Positions 21,650 through 31,877 of a stretch of DNA of 64,000 bases are shown piece after piece. The DNA comes from Phytophthora colocasiae (lineage: Eukaryota; Oomycota; Peronosporomycetes; Peronosporales; Peronosporaceae): positions 124,001-188,000 of the forward strand of contig JAGKQI010000077.1 of the NCBI GenBank assembly GCA_018806915.1, given 5' to 3'. The translations under genes and the position numbers were made by a program. The notes beneath the pieces were generated by a model, which did no database searches, was not told where the DNA came from, and saw only the letters and a list, made by a program, of their open reading frames with translations. Numbering within the stretch: the stretch's first letter is position 1; every line of letters starts with the position of its first letter.

Positions 21650-22627
21650 ATGGAGCAAGAAGCATACGCTCACTTGACTCCGAGTCAGCAGGACACGCTT
21701 AACAAGCTTACGTCCTTGCTGGGCCCTGAAGGTATGGCGCACCTTGCGTCTCAAGGGCCGGAGGCCGTTAACGCGCGCCTGGAGGCGTTTGCCTCGTACG
21801 AGAATGCTCTCGTTGAACACATTCAGCGGAATGTAAAAGGGAGTACCCCTGCTCCGAGAGCCAAGCCCGTCCCGTCACGCTCAGCGTGAAGGCCTTCCAT
21901 GGGTCGGAAGGGGAGAACCTCCTGTTGTGGATCTGAGAGGTCGAAATGGCCATGGGGGGCCGCCATGCTCCAGTTGGAGGGACAACGCATGGCGTTTGCC
22001 ATCTCTAAGCTCGAAGAACGAGCACGAGAATGGGCGCTGACGTCTGGGACGTCGGTGGAAGCGGCCTTCCCCACGTGGGGCGAGCTAAAGACCAAGCTCA
22101 CGCAAGTGTTCGCTCCGCCTAATCAGGCGTATCGCGTGCGGTCACGCTTCCTTGCTTGTCGCCAGGGCAAACAGGATCTGGTGGACTATGTCCAAGAGCT
22201 GCGCACGCTCATCTCTGGCATGGTTGCCGACCTTCTACCTAAAGTGATCGCTGTGACCATCTTCATGGAAGGCCTGCGAGCTGGCGTTGCCAGGACGGAG
22301 GCGTTCCGTCAGAACCCCCGCAGCTTCGAAGACGTTGTCAGCGTGGCATTGAATGCCAAGCACAACTTTAAGTTGTCGAGGGTTGGTGCTAACAGCACAG
22401 GGTCGGGTGGACCCGAACCCATGGACCTCAGCTATGCTGAAGACGAGGTAGCCGAGCTACGAGCTGCGGTGCAGCGCATGAGCACCCGCCGGTGCTACAC
22501 GTGTGGCAGTCCCATACACCTGAGGCCCAACTGCCCTCTGCGCAAAGAGCGCGCCGGCCAAAATGGCCGCAACCCTGCCGCGGGTCCCGCTTTGGGCTCT
22601 GCCCAGGGAAACACTGGCTCCCAGTAG
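21650..22627 (+). pseudogene. Gy-A' gag
   Basis: ATG at 21650 (MEQEAYAHLTPSQQDTLNK). Open to about 21889, where a small duplication (CCCGTCCCGTCACG) shifts the frame. The gag domain resumes at about 21899 and runs through GGPEPMDLSYAEDEV to a zinc knuckle (CYTCGSPIHLRPNC, about 22495-22536) and a stop at 22625-22627. A TGA at about 21934 and an extra base near 21957 add to the damage. The early +1 insertion found in all array units is absent here, so this copy shows the ancestral reading. Confidence 0.88.
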
Positions 22628-23062
22628 ACGTGTGGTGGTCTACTGGGGAAGAACCGAGTTCTGCAGTGCGTGAGAGGCACTGGGGCTCAGCCCCGAAGAG
22701 CTCTGTGCTCTTGAACACGGAACGTGTGAGCAAGCAGGGCTTGCTGGTCGTCCAGATGGACGTGAAGGGCTTTGAGAAAGCCATGGATCGTGTTGATCGA
22801 TTCGGGAGCGTCTGGCAACTATGTCAGACTCTCTACCGTTGAGGGTAGTCAGCAATATGCTGAGGCGCTTCGAGTGCGAAGAGGTAACACAGTCACTGTC
22901 CGTCTAGCGACGGGCGTCCGTGTCATAGTAGCCAAGGTCCCCATGGACCTGCGGCTGAAGTTCTCGGACTTCGATAGCGTGGAACGCTGCTTGGTCCTGG
23001 ACCTGGATTTGAGGTACGACCTCATCCTTGGTATGGCGTGGCTGGAGCGCCACGAGCCATAG
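22628..23062 (+). pseudogene. Gy-A' aspartic protease
   Basis: Retropepsin that would cleave gag and pol polyproteins. The segment LLVVQMDVKGF is followed by a frameshift at about 22780, then VLIDSGASGNYV (catalytic Asp), a central beta part (NTVTVRLATGVRV) and the closing motif LILGMAWLERHEP before a TAG at 23060-23062. Gy-C carries the same layout intact (LIDSGASKNF, LILGMPWL). This is the region missing from every array unit. Confidence 0.87.
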
Positions 23063-23512
23063 ACCGATTGGAGGTCGAAGACCTTAGGTGCTTCGCACTT
23101 CTCTCTTAGTGGAGCTTTGGCGAGTCATGAACCCTCCTCTGCTAGGAAGCAGAAGCGCTATTGGCGCGAGCATCGAGCCAAGTCGACTATGATGCTGGAG
23201 GTCGGTGTGTCCGAGTTAGTGGTCACCACCGAGTGCGAGGACCACAGTCCTGTTGAGCGCGTAGCGCTGGTTGACAGTGAGTCAACGTGTGGGCAAAGCC
23301 CACGTAATCCCTGTGGGGCGGCACGTACTCCGCCGAGCGTAAACCAAGTAAATCGCTGAGTGTATCTGACACTGGACCAACTACGGTCATTGATTGTGCA
23401 GCGGCACGTACTCCGCTGAGCGACATCGGTCATCGACCGAGTGGATCTCCGAGTGTCTCCGACACTGGGATGGGTAAGACCGAAACCTGTGTGACGGCAC
23501 GTACTCCGTCGA
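23063..23512 (+). other. Protease-RT spacer with cacgtact-loop hairpins
   Basis: Degenerate coding stretch. Three hairpins share the 8-base loop CACGTACT but have different complementary arms: GGCGG/CCGCC (23317-23334), CAGCGG/CCGCTG (23399-23418) and GACGG/CCGTC (23493-23510). GTGGGC-aaa-GCCCAC lies just upstream. Confidence 0.75.
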
Positions 23513-25086
23513 GTGGACGTTCGCCAGCTAGACGATGACGTCGTAAGGCCCTTAGGGCGAGACGCTCTGCGCGTGACGTCGAGTGCCGACACACAGGAGG
23601 GCTGTGGACAGCTATACACTCTGGTTGATGGAGTGGTCGGCAGTGCCGAAGGCAGCGTCCTGCTGGACGAGCTGCCGAGTGTTGACAAACTCCTTGAGCT
23701 AGAGGAGATGTCTTTCGCCGAGGTGGTCATCGTTCGACCAGAAGAGGAGTTAAACTCATCGTCCCTCGTTGACGAGTCCGTCTTGGCCGAGGTCAAGACG
23801 GCGTTGAACGCCAGGAGTGGATCGAAGATCCTCAAGAATGCCTCGGATCCCTTCTACTCCTTGCTGAAGGAATATGGAGACGTTGTCTCGAAGGAACCAC
23901 CGAGTGGCCTGCCTCCTGACCGAGGCATTCGTCACGAGATCGACTTAGTTCCCGGAACTAAATACTGCGTGACCTGGCAGTGGCCTCTTCCCAAAGAGCA
24001 ATGCGACGTCATTGACGCCTTCTTCCGTGCGAAGCACGCGGCGGGTCTCGTGCGCGAGAGCAAGTCTCCGCACTCCGCGCCAACGTTCTGTGTCAGAAAG
24101 CCGAATGGCAAGTGGCGTATCGTTCACGCTTTTAACAAGCTCAACGCTGCCACGATTCCGGCGCAGACACCGATTCCTAGGAAGGATGTTCTTCAGAACA
24201 ACATGGTGGGCTGCACCATGTACAGTGCGCTCGACTTAGTCGATGGCTACTATCAGCTGCTCATGCGAGCCAGTGATATTCCGTACAGCGGTGAGCACCC
24301 CGAGCTGTATGCTCTGGGAGTGGTTCGTAATGCCCCAAGGGCTGTCGAATGCGCCTGCGACGTTCAATCGTCTAGTGACGCAGTTGTTCAGGCCCCTGTG
24401 GGCATTCGCACAGACGTATTTTGACGACGTGTTCGTCCACAGTCGTGCTGAGCACGGAAAGACTGATGTCGAGGTACACGTGGAGCACGTACGAGCTGTG
24501 CTCGAGTGCATGCGCACGAACAAGCTGTACGCCAACGCGGACAAGTGCGTCTTTGGCGCGGAAGAAATCCTCTTCCTAGGGTGCTTCATTGGGAAGCATG
24601 GCCTTCGTGCTGATCCAGCAAAGGTCAAGGCCATTGTGGACTGGCCGGTTCCCTTGAACCAGAAGGACTTGCGTAAGTGGCTGGGCTTGGCCAACTACTT
24701 GCACAAGTATAGCGAGAACTACGCTGAGTTGGCTCGGCCACTATCGGATCTGCTTAAGAAGGATGCCGAATGGGTATGGCGTGCTGTGCACGAGAGTGCG
24801 TTCGCTCGTATCAAGGATAGCTTGCTTCAGGCACCGATACTGGCGTTGTGTGTAGACCCCGATCGTCCGTTTATCGTCGTCTGTGATGCCTCGGACTTTG
24901 CCATCGGCAGTGCTTTGCTACAAGCGGACGCCGAAGGGCGCGAACGCGTCATTGCGTTTGAGTCTCGGCAGCTCAAGGCTGCTGAGAAGAACTATCCATT
25001 TCATGACAAGGAGCTACTTGCGATGAAGTACGCCCTTGTCAAATTCAGAGTTCACCTGCTCGGCTCGCAAGCCGTTTGTGATCTTC
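23513..25086 (+). pseudogene. Gy-A' pol: RT and RNase H, truncated by Gy-B
   Basis: Open from 23513 to 24424 (pre-RT, RT with ESKSPHSAPTFCVRK and WRIVHAFNKLN), then shifted to the 24243-25127 frame with YFDDVFVHS (about 24416-24445), thumb and RNase H (FIVVCDASDFAIG, AAEKNYPFHDKELLAMKY). Homology stops at about 25084-25086 in the RNase H segment, where the Gy-B LTR begins. The remainder is not found in this window. Confidence 0.88.
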
Positions 25087-25531
25087 TGTTACGGGGTTAC
25101 ACGTACAAGTGGCTACACCACTTGTAACTCTAACAGTTAGGATAACTGTTAGAGGTTGGAAATGGGCCTCAGACCTTGGTGTGCTGTACACACCAATGGC
25201 TACATGGGTGAACCACATCATTGGGTGGTTCGTGTGCATTTGTGCATGTTATTGGTAGAAAGTAATGTATTTCTACCAATCACAGAGCAGAGACTCTGAG
25301 ATCCTTTAGAAATAGATCAAAACAGTTTTAGGAGGTTCCATAATTGGCTTCGTGCCAAAGTCAATAACAGTTCTCATTTTACGGTATTTTGCAGTATTAA
25401 TTGTTTATATTTGACTTAATTATACTTATTTAAATAAGTATACTTAAATTAAGTCTATTCTAATTGCACGCTTCCTCATACACGTAAGCGCACGTGTACG
25501 CCACCTAATAGGTCTAAGTAGACCCATTACA
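25087..25531 (+). repeat. Gy-B 5' LTR, packed with perfect palindromes
   Basis: 445 bp, TGTTACGGGG...CCATTACA. It contains successive perfect inverted repeats: TACAAGTGG/CCACTTGTA (25104-25126), CTCTAACAGTTA/TAACTGTTAGAG (25128-25154), TTGGTGTG/CACACCAA (about 25175-25195), ATTGGTAGAAA/TTTCTACCAAT (25251-25280) and ATACTTATTT/AAATAAGTAT (about 25423-25442). The primer-binding site follows at 25534. The matching 3' LTR is not in the window. Confidence 0.85.
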
Positions 25532-25533
25532 CC

Positions 25534-25551
25534 TGGTAGCACTTTGTAGTC
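25534..25551 (+). other. Gy-B primer-binding site
   Basis: TGGTAGCACTTTGTAGTC, two bases after the LTR end. It is the Gy-A and Gy-C site with one extra T. Confidence 0.78.
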
Positions 25552-25580
25552 CGTCCCACGACCGACTGCTGTTCGTTCGT

Positions 25581-26478
25581 ATGGAGTCATACGAACGCGA
25601 GGTAGAGAACTCCCCAATGGATGAGGGATCTGCTGGGACCCCTCAAATGTCCGTGACGCGCACGGACTGCGCCCACCTGTCTGATCCAGAGTGGGAGGCT
25701 CTTCAAAGACTTTCGCAAGTCATTGGAGAGGCGGCGGTAGCGACGATGCTTCGTACACTATCGCCGACAGAGCAACATGGTGTTGCTATGGGGTACATTG
25801 TTAAGGAGCAACGAGATGTTGCTGCCTCGGTGGCTTCCCCTAAGCCACGCGTGGAGTCGTTGAAACTCCACGTGAGTACCTACACGGGGAAGGAGGACGA
25901 GACCCTCCTTCGTTGGCTTGTCGAACTCGACACAGCCGTTGCGGCTCGACGTATCGTCGACCCGATGTCGAAGGTCGCGTTCGCCATGTCATGTCTTGGC
26001 GGACGTGCGAGGGGACGTGCGAGGAGTTGGGCCTATGGGCGCCGACTCTCGGATCCTACGTGCTTCAACACGTACGAGGTGTTCAAGGAGGAACTCAAAC
26101 TTGCGTTTGAGCCCCCGAAGAACGAGTTCAGATCGAGAGCGGAGTTTCTCGATCTGCAGCAGGGCAAGGATGATGTTCACACCTTTGCCCAGCGTGCTCG
26201 ATACTTGGTATCGAACATAGCGGCGAACCTGATCGACGAGGCGTCCAAGGTCGTCACGTTCATGAAGGGTCTAAGAGATGGTCCCGTCAAGACGTATCTC
26301 TTTCGAGAGTATCCGAATACTCTCGAAGAGGCGATTAGCCTTGCAATGCAAGAGGAGTTTAGCCGGCGTCAAGCTAAACTCCATGCGAACGCGCCGAAGC
26401 CGGCGCGTCCTGTTGTGAAGACGGGAGGTCCAGAGCCTATGGACCTCTCGAGTGCTACGACTGCTGGTCAACAGCAGC
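25581..26478 (+). pseudogene. Gy-B gag (C-terminus lost)
   Basis: Intact gag frame from ATG 25581 (MESYEREVENSPMDEG). The start codon sits inside a perfect 10-bp-arm palindrome (25574-25597). The retrotransposon gag domain spans about residues 90-240 (HVSTYTGKEDETLLRWLVEL to FREYPNTLEEAISLAMQEEF), then GGPEPMDLSSATTAGQQQ. Homology ends near 26478, where a truncated Gy-D copy abuts, so the zinc knuckle is missing. The gene resumes after its stop at 46120. The coding sequence is an almost unbroken chain of hairpins with 6-11-bp arms. Confidence 0.87.
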
Positions 26479-27978
26479 GTAGGAACCATCGTCGACATAG
26501 CCATCTGCAACATCGGGATCTGGTCGAGACCTAGCAGCGGGATCTGGCGATCCGATCGTGTAATCGGACTGGGCAGAGACTCCAGGATCCGGCTGGGCAC
26601 CGACCTCGAGATCCGGCTGGACCCGGTCGGGATCCAACCTCGAGATCCTGGTCTGGAGTGTCCTCACGACCTCTGCGTCTCGATGCTGGGGACGGATTCT
26701 CGTTGGTCTCCACTACGGGCTGGCAGCCGGTTGTCAAATGGTCTACAGGATCCGGCTTCCTTGCGGCGGGATCCGGTCCGTGGGCAGCACCTCCTTCTGC
26801 TGGTCCTCCAGCGTCACTTCCAGCTTTCAGACCAATTTCCTCAGCAGGATCCTCCTTCGTTGCCTCACTTCCCTCCGTTCGATCGTCCTCCGGGGTCTTC
26901 ATTGCTTCCATACACGTCGCCGTCCGTTGGTCCAGCTCTCCTTGCGTCGTTACGTCTTCGTCTTGCGTCCTTGTTCCCCCTAAGTCTTCGGTCTTGTCTT
27001 GGCGCACACCATGGTCTTCGTCTCGCTGAGGCGCATCTGTAGCACCCTTGGTACGCGCGTAGATCATCCTTGATGCCTCATTATCGGCCGCGCCCTCCCT
27101 GCAGGCCGTCCCCGCCGCTCGCTCATATTTGTGTGAATATGAGGAGCTGAATATGAGGAGCTCAGATTCCCACTAAGTGCGGAATCAGACGACTGTTCAG
27201 ACCTGCCCCGTCCTTGACCCATGTCGCATGTGCGACACCAATCTTCAAGCAGTGTCCCGTAGGGATCCAACTTCGCTTGTAGGGGTCGTTGCGAGGCGTG
27301 GGGCATCTCATTCGAAAGGTCTTGAGCGGGCGGGCATAATGGTCGCTCTCCGGACTCCCGGGCATTCTTGTGAGCTACGGGGCACCCCGAAACACCATGT
27401 GTGAGTGTGCCACCTGAATGATGATCACCTGTGTCATGATTATGGGGCGACCCTTCGGCACCGTCGTCCCGGCTCTGCGCAGAGACAGGGCAGTCCTCCG
27501 GATCTTCAAACGGTCGTGTCGACACGGGCCCATTGAGGCGTGCGATGGCTCGTTAGACGTGTTGGTGGGGCACGTATATTTGCCACCGGGCGCCCCAAAA
27601 CGTCATCTCCGACTGATTTGTCGGAGTGATGGTCATCGCCCGTCGTGCAGACATGCTGCCGATCCTCAACGGCTGCGTCCCGTCTCTGGAAAGAAACAGT
27701 ACACGTTGTCGGATCTTCAATCCGACAAGCTGAAGAGGATCCGGATGATCCTTGAGCTGTGGATCTCGGATCCACGTGTACGAGGACGCGTCTTGATCCG
27801 ATAGTGCTGGCGCGTCATCTGTGGCAGCCTCTACCCCAAAACGGACATGGCGGTGTGCTTGGCGCTCAACCGTCGACGGATCGGCCCCACTGGACTGGAT
27901 CCCGTCTCGCCAGTCGACCGTTCCTTCAAGGATCCGGTCCGACATAGGTGGTGAGCCGGGGCAGAGTGACAGGGCAGC
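26479..27978 (-). pseudogene. Gy-D outer copy: pol linker segment
   Basis: Reverse-oriented homologue of about 32330-33885. The frame 27067-26531 (MIYARTKGATDAPQRDEDHG, then a Pro/Glu/Asp-rich repeat-like tail with EVGSRPGPAGSR) matches the inner frame at 33260-33700. The segments 27525-27064 and 27945-27553 match 32380-33240 in pieces. It has many frameshifts and no recognised domain. It is a low-complexity linker between protease and RT, rich in GATC. Confidence 0.75.
27975..27978 (+). other. Target-site duplication CAGC (left)
   Basis: CAGC directly before the inner Gy-D 5' LTR (27979) is repeated directly after its 3' LTR (42341-42344). The left and right flanks join into continuous outer Gy-D sequence. 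Confidence 0.75.
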
Positions 27979-28935
27979 TGTGGTGAAGTGGATTCAAATC
28001 AAGCCGGATATGACGCAGAACGACTACGATGATGGGTGACGTGCGACATGGTGCTACGATAAGGACAGGCCCCTAGAACTGGGTACCTACTCTAGGGTGG
28101 ACCCTAAGTTAGGATCCACTTGGCCTGGCTACCCTAAGTGCGGATCCCGCCGTCCTAAGTTCGGATCCTGCAGTCCTAAGTGCGGATCCCCGAGATCAAA
28201 GATCCTCGGATCCAGATGCCGGATCCTCGGGATCCACGATATCAACGAAGTGAAGCAGTTGCAGGAGAGCCAGCATGAGTCAAGATAGAGATTTTCGATG
28301 GGAAGATAGGGTACAGGATGAGAAACTGGCTAACCATAAATCAGAGAGTCGAGTTTACCTTCTAGTGCGCAAGTGGTTTTCTTCAGGGCCCAAGACAAGG
28401 GAAGAGGATAGTGTATTGGCCTCCCCTTAGTGTTCCTGCAAGTCACTACGCCTACCTAGCTACAGTTAAGACCGGATCCCCGATTTGGCCGGCTTACCTT
28501 ACGCTAGTGAAGACCTCGGATCCAACAATGTTGATTGCTTAACCGTAGGATTCCTCGACCTCTCAACTACCTTAAGACTAACCGCTACAGGAGGCGGCAA
28601 GCAAGACAGTAAAGGAAAAGGAGCCCCACACCCACCAAGGCAACCCCGGATCCAAGGATCCACACGATCTTCGAGTCTAAGACCAAGATCCCCCAACAAG
28701 GACCTGTGTGCAGGAATACCCACGCAAGTCCAACCTCCCAAGTCCCACGTTCAAGCCCTCACGCCTGTGTACACTCTCCCGTTCCTGAGAGAGCAGATCC
28801 CGCCCACTGACGGGTACACAAGGTGAGCCTCAGCAACCCCTACGGTTATCGGAGTACCCCCTCCGTTAGTCAGTGTCTGGGCGCCGTGTGTGAACGTTGG
28901 ATCCCTGCTCATTCCAGCGGATCCACTACACCACA
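27979..28935 (+). repeat. Gy-D inner 5' LTR
   Basis: 957 bp with 7-bp inverted ends TGTGGTG...CACCACA. It contains a GGATCC minisatellite (next entry). Against the 3' LTR at 41350-42340 it differs mainly by a ~37-bp expansion and by a 7-base CTGGCTA difference near 28327. Confidence 0.92.
28105..28235 (+). repeat. GGATCC-containing minisatellite in the Gy-D LTR
   Basis: Seven GGATCC hexamers in about 130 bases, spaced by short variants of CCTAAGTGC and CCTCGGGAT. The 3' LTR copy (about 41475-41650) has two further hexamer units. Confidence 0.85.
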
Positions 28936-31236
28936 ATGGTGCGCGTGCCCGGATCTTTTGGGGACGGCGGATATCACCGTGAGTCCGAAGAGACCGTACA
29001 AGTGAAGGAAGAACCGGGAGAAGAAGTGCCGACGGTCGTTGGATCGCCGTCAGCACCGCTGAACGCTAGATCCACGGATCGGCAGAGCCCTGGGAGGAGC
29101 TCTGTCGACAAGAAGGAGGCGAGTCTGGCAACAGACTCGGAAGAAAAACCTCCCCCTCCTCCCCAGGTCCCTTTGGGGAACCCCGCGGATCGGAACGCGA
29201 GTTCTGATCCGCCGGGTGGGGATTCAACAGCGAAAGCTGTTGGATCTTCATCCACCAACACCATCCCCGCGCAGATCTCAGGTGGTAAAACGTCGAAGAA
29301 GAAGACGAAGACTGCGCGGAAGAAGCTGAGGGCACCAGGATCTGAGGTCGACGAGAAGCCGGTGGTGAAATCGGAGTGGTCGTCGACCCAGCTGGAGGCT
29401 TCGTATCGCCGGATCGCGCTCGAGGACTTCCTCCGGGAAGACCCTGTGATGAGGATCCTACAACCCCAGTTGGTTGGATCCCTCACCGGCCCGATCACGT
29501 CGCCGGCGCAGTCTACGAACAGTCTAGACAGCGCCTTGGACCTCCTCCGCTTGTTAGAGGAAGCTGGTTTCGCGGCAGGAGCTTTCGATGGGGACTATCT
29601 CTTCCGCTTGGATCACGACAGGATCCGTACCGCAGCGGCTTCACTATTCAACCGACTGAAGCCCCTCGTCGGTGAACGACGAGCGATCCGGGATCCGATG
29701 TCCAAGCTAACGTCCCCTGAGTATCAGACTGGATCCTCTCGATACGCCTCGGCGGAGTCTGAAGCAGGATCCAACATTTCGTCCGATCCTCGACGGATGG
29801 CACTCGGCCCTACAGGTGCTGCGATGCTGGCAGCCCGTATGCCGACTGATGTCCCGGATGCCAAGCCAGCACGAACGTGGGACACCCCGCATGATCGGCC
29901 CCGTGCCGTGGATCAGCTGCATGCATCCACCGATGGACTGCAGTCCTACTTCCAATCAGCCATGGGCAAGTTCTTGAAGGAACGGCAGATGAATACGGTC
30001 CCACGAGCCACGACGCGAGCTGTGGATCCTGTGTATCGGGACGTCGAGATGGAGTCAGTAGGATCACACCCCGAGAACTGGGAGTATGACCCTGACGACC
30101 TTGACGGATTGGCTCCCCGGCGTACGGCGACGACCACCGCCGCATCCGTTACGGCAGGATCCAGCACGATTCAATGGATCCGAATCTCTGCAATATCGGA
30201 CCTGAAGGAGTTCACGGGCAAGGATCACGACGAGGAACGAGCAAGATCATGGATTAGTAAAGTCAAGTCAGCCTTCACGAGAGATCAAGCATCGGACGAA
30301 GAAAAGTGCCTTACCTTTGGAGATCTCCTCACTGGTCCAGCGTGAAACTGGTACAGACAGCTCAGTCGATCTACAAGGCTGAAGTGGAGTGATCTGCTAA
30401 AAGCCTTCCAGACGCAGTACTGTGGCCTTGGAGTCTCAGTAGCGTGGCAATACTACCACGCTCGTAAAAGATCCGATGAGTCGCCACTGGAATACTTGTA
30501 CCGTTTGAACGTAGCAGGTCTTCGTGCGAGAGTAATGATCAAGGATGGAGATGCCAAAGCTCGCCGCGAGCACGTCGAACACTTTATCGAGACGCTTGGG
30601 GATGCAGATCTGGCAGACCAACTGACATTACTCCGACTTGCGGACGCGGATCAACTTACAGACGTACTGCGGGCCCGAGATCGCGCGAGATCCAGACAGA
30701 AGAAGCCGTCGTCAGGATCCAGCAAGTTCCGGCCGAAGACCACGACAGCCCCGCAGCCAACCGGTCCGACGCGTGCGATCCGTTCCATGCAAATGGTAGA
30801 ATCTGAGGGATCCGACTCCGAGGACTCCGGATCCGATGGTGAGCTCCGCAGAGCATACGTAGCAGCCTCGAGTGAGCGACCGATTACCTCGACGACAGCC
30901 GGATCAACGGAGAACAAGACGGGAACTTCTGATCCTAAGAAGGATCCGGATCCAACGCCACCGGATCGCCGACCACGCTTCTCCAACGAAGGACAGCGCT
31001 GCCCGCACTGCGGATCCAGGAAACATTCGGATCTTGGCTGTTGGAAGCGTCTCACCTGCCAGAAGTGCGGCAAGAAGGGTCATCCGTCGGATCGCTGCTT
31101 TATCGTATGTCGCGGCTGCGGAGAACTTCACGATCACGGCAAGTGCCAAATGGAGGAGTTCTACAACCTCATCCGGCAGTGGTTCGATCCAAGTAAGCAC
31201 ATGCTTCCAGAAGCTGCCGAGAAGATGTTAAACTAG
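28936..31236 (+). pseudogene. Gy-D gag, one in-frame TGA
   Basis: Single frame of 766 codons from ATG 28936 (MVRVPGSFGDGGYHRESEE) to TAG 31234-31236, interrupted once by TGA at 30343-30345. The N-terminal half is charged and low in complexity (KTSKKKTKTARKK). The capsid-like part includes FTGKDHDEERARSWISKVK and WQYYHARKRSDESPLEYLYR. The C-terminus has three zinc knuckles at about 31000-31155: CPHC-X4-H-X4-C, CQKC-X4-H-X4-C and CRGC-X3-H-X4-C. The outer copy carries the same TGA. The last codons ATG TTA AAC TAG form a -1 slippery site. Confidence 0.85.
28937..28953 (+). other. Gy-D primer-binding site
   Basis: TGGTGCGCGTGCCCGGA starts one base after the LTR. Its complement ends in CACCA and contains a CCGGGCA stretch like a tRNA T-arm/acceptor junction. 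It differs from the site used by Gy-A, Gy-B and Gy-C. It overlaps the putative gag start codon (ATG 28936). Confidence 0.7.
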
Positions 31237-31276
31237 AACGCTCGCCGGGTTTGAATCCGGTACGAGACGAGCGTTC
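31227..31276 (+). promoter_or_regulatory. Programmed -1 ribosomal frameshift signal between gag and pol
   Basis: Slippery heptamer G TTA AAC (31227-31233, zero-frame phase) is followed at once by the gag stop TAG and by a 9-bp stem, GAACGCTCG/CGAGCGTTC (31236-31244 with 31268-31276), with an inner CCGG/CCGG pair. Slipping back one base continues as CTA GAA CGC TCG and stays open into the protease frame (…NPVRDERSML). The outer copy has the identical signal at 43363-43412, and the diverged fragment keeps GTTAAAC-TAG at 56792-56801. Confidence 0.82.
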
Positions 31277-31877
31277 AATGTTATACATCTATGTATATGT
31301 GAACAAGAAGGCCATGGATCGAGTTAGCAACAAGCGAACGGATCTATTGGATAATACATGTGAACTTCATGGGAAACGTACGGCTAGAGTTGCGAGCTTC
31401 CGCTCTACAGACGATGAGTACCAGAGATCCGAGGTCGCCATGTCCTTGGATCTCATGCCTGGAGAGTCACGCGGGTACTGGAAGTACCATGTCCCCAGCA
31501 AACACTTCAAGCAGACCAAGGCAACGTGCAAGATCAACAATGCCAAGTCCACCGTGCTTCTTGACTCGGGATCCGAGGTGTCGATAATCGATGCCGCCTT
31601 TGCTCGTAAGGTTGGATCCCAGGTTGACACTAGTCAAACACAAGAATGCCTCGGAATTGGTGAGCAGCTGTACATTGCAGCAGGCAAAACAAGGATCAAG
31701 GTTACCTTAGCTGGGTACTTGGTGTATTTCTGCGACGTCTGGGTCGGCGAAGATCTTCCACCTGACTGCGATGCGATCCTCGGCATGGACTTCATGGTAC
31801 CGGCCGGGATCCGACTCGACCTGGGTGACGGATCCGTGTGCTTGCACGACGAGGTCCGTGTGCGGCTCCATGGATGA
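31237..31877 (+). pseudogene. Gy-D protease (pol N-terminus)
   Basis: The -1 frame entered at 31233. The sequence VRDERSMLYIYVYVNKKAMD leads to a retropepsin core: STVLLDSGSEVSIIDAAFA (catalytic Asp, about 31552-31610) and CDAILGMDFMVPAGIRLDL (about 31768-31825). The frame then stops at 31877, just after the motif; the outer copy shows different bases there (SVCDLMGDGG), so the true sequence past this point is uncertain. It would mature gag and pol. Confidence 0.85.

Noticed and set aside
26531..28039. Several frames in 26.5-28.0 kb as independent genes
   Set aside because: They align, inverted, with the Gy-D pol linker at 32.3-33.9 kb.
31245..31260. CCGG-GTTTGAAT-CCGG resembling a tRNA T-arm
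   Set aside because: No acceptor, D or anticodon arm around it. It is the inner part of the frameshift hairpin.
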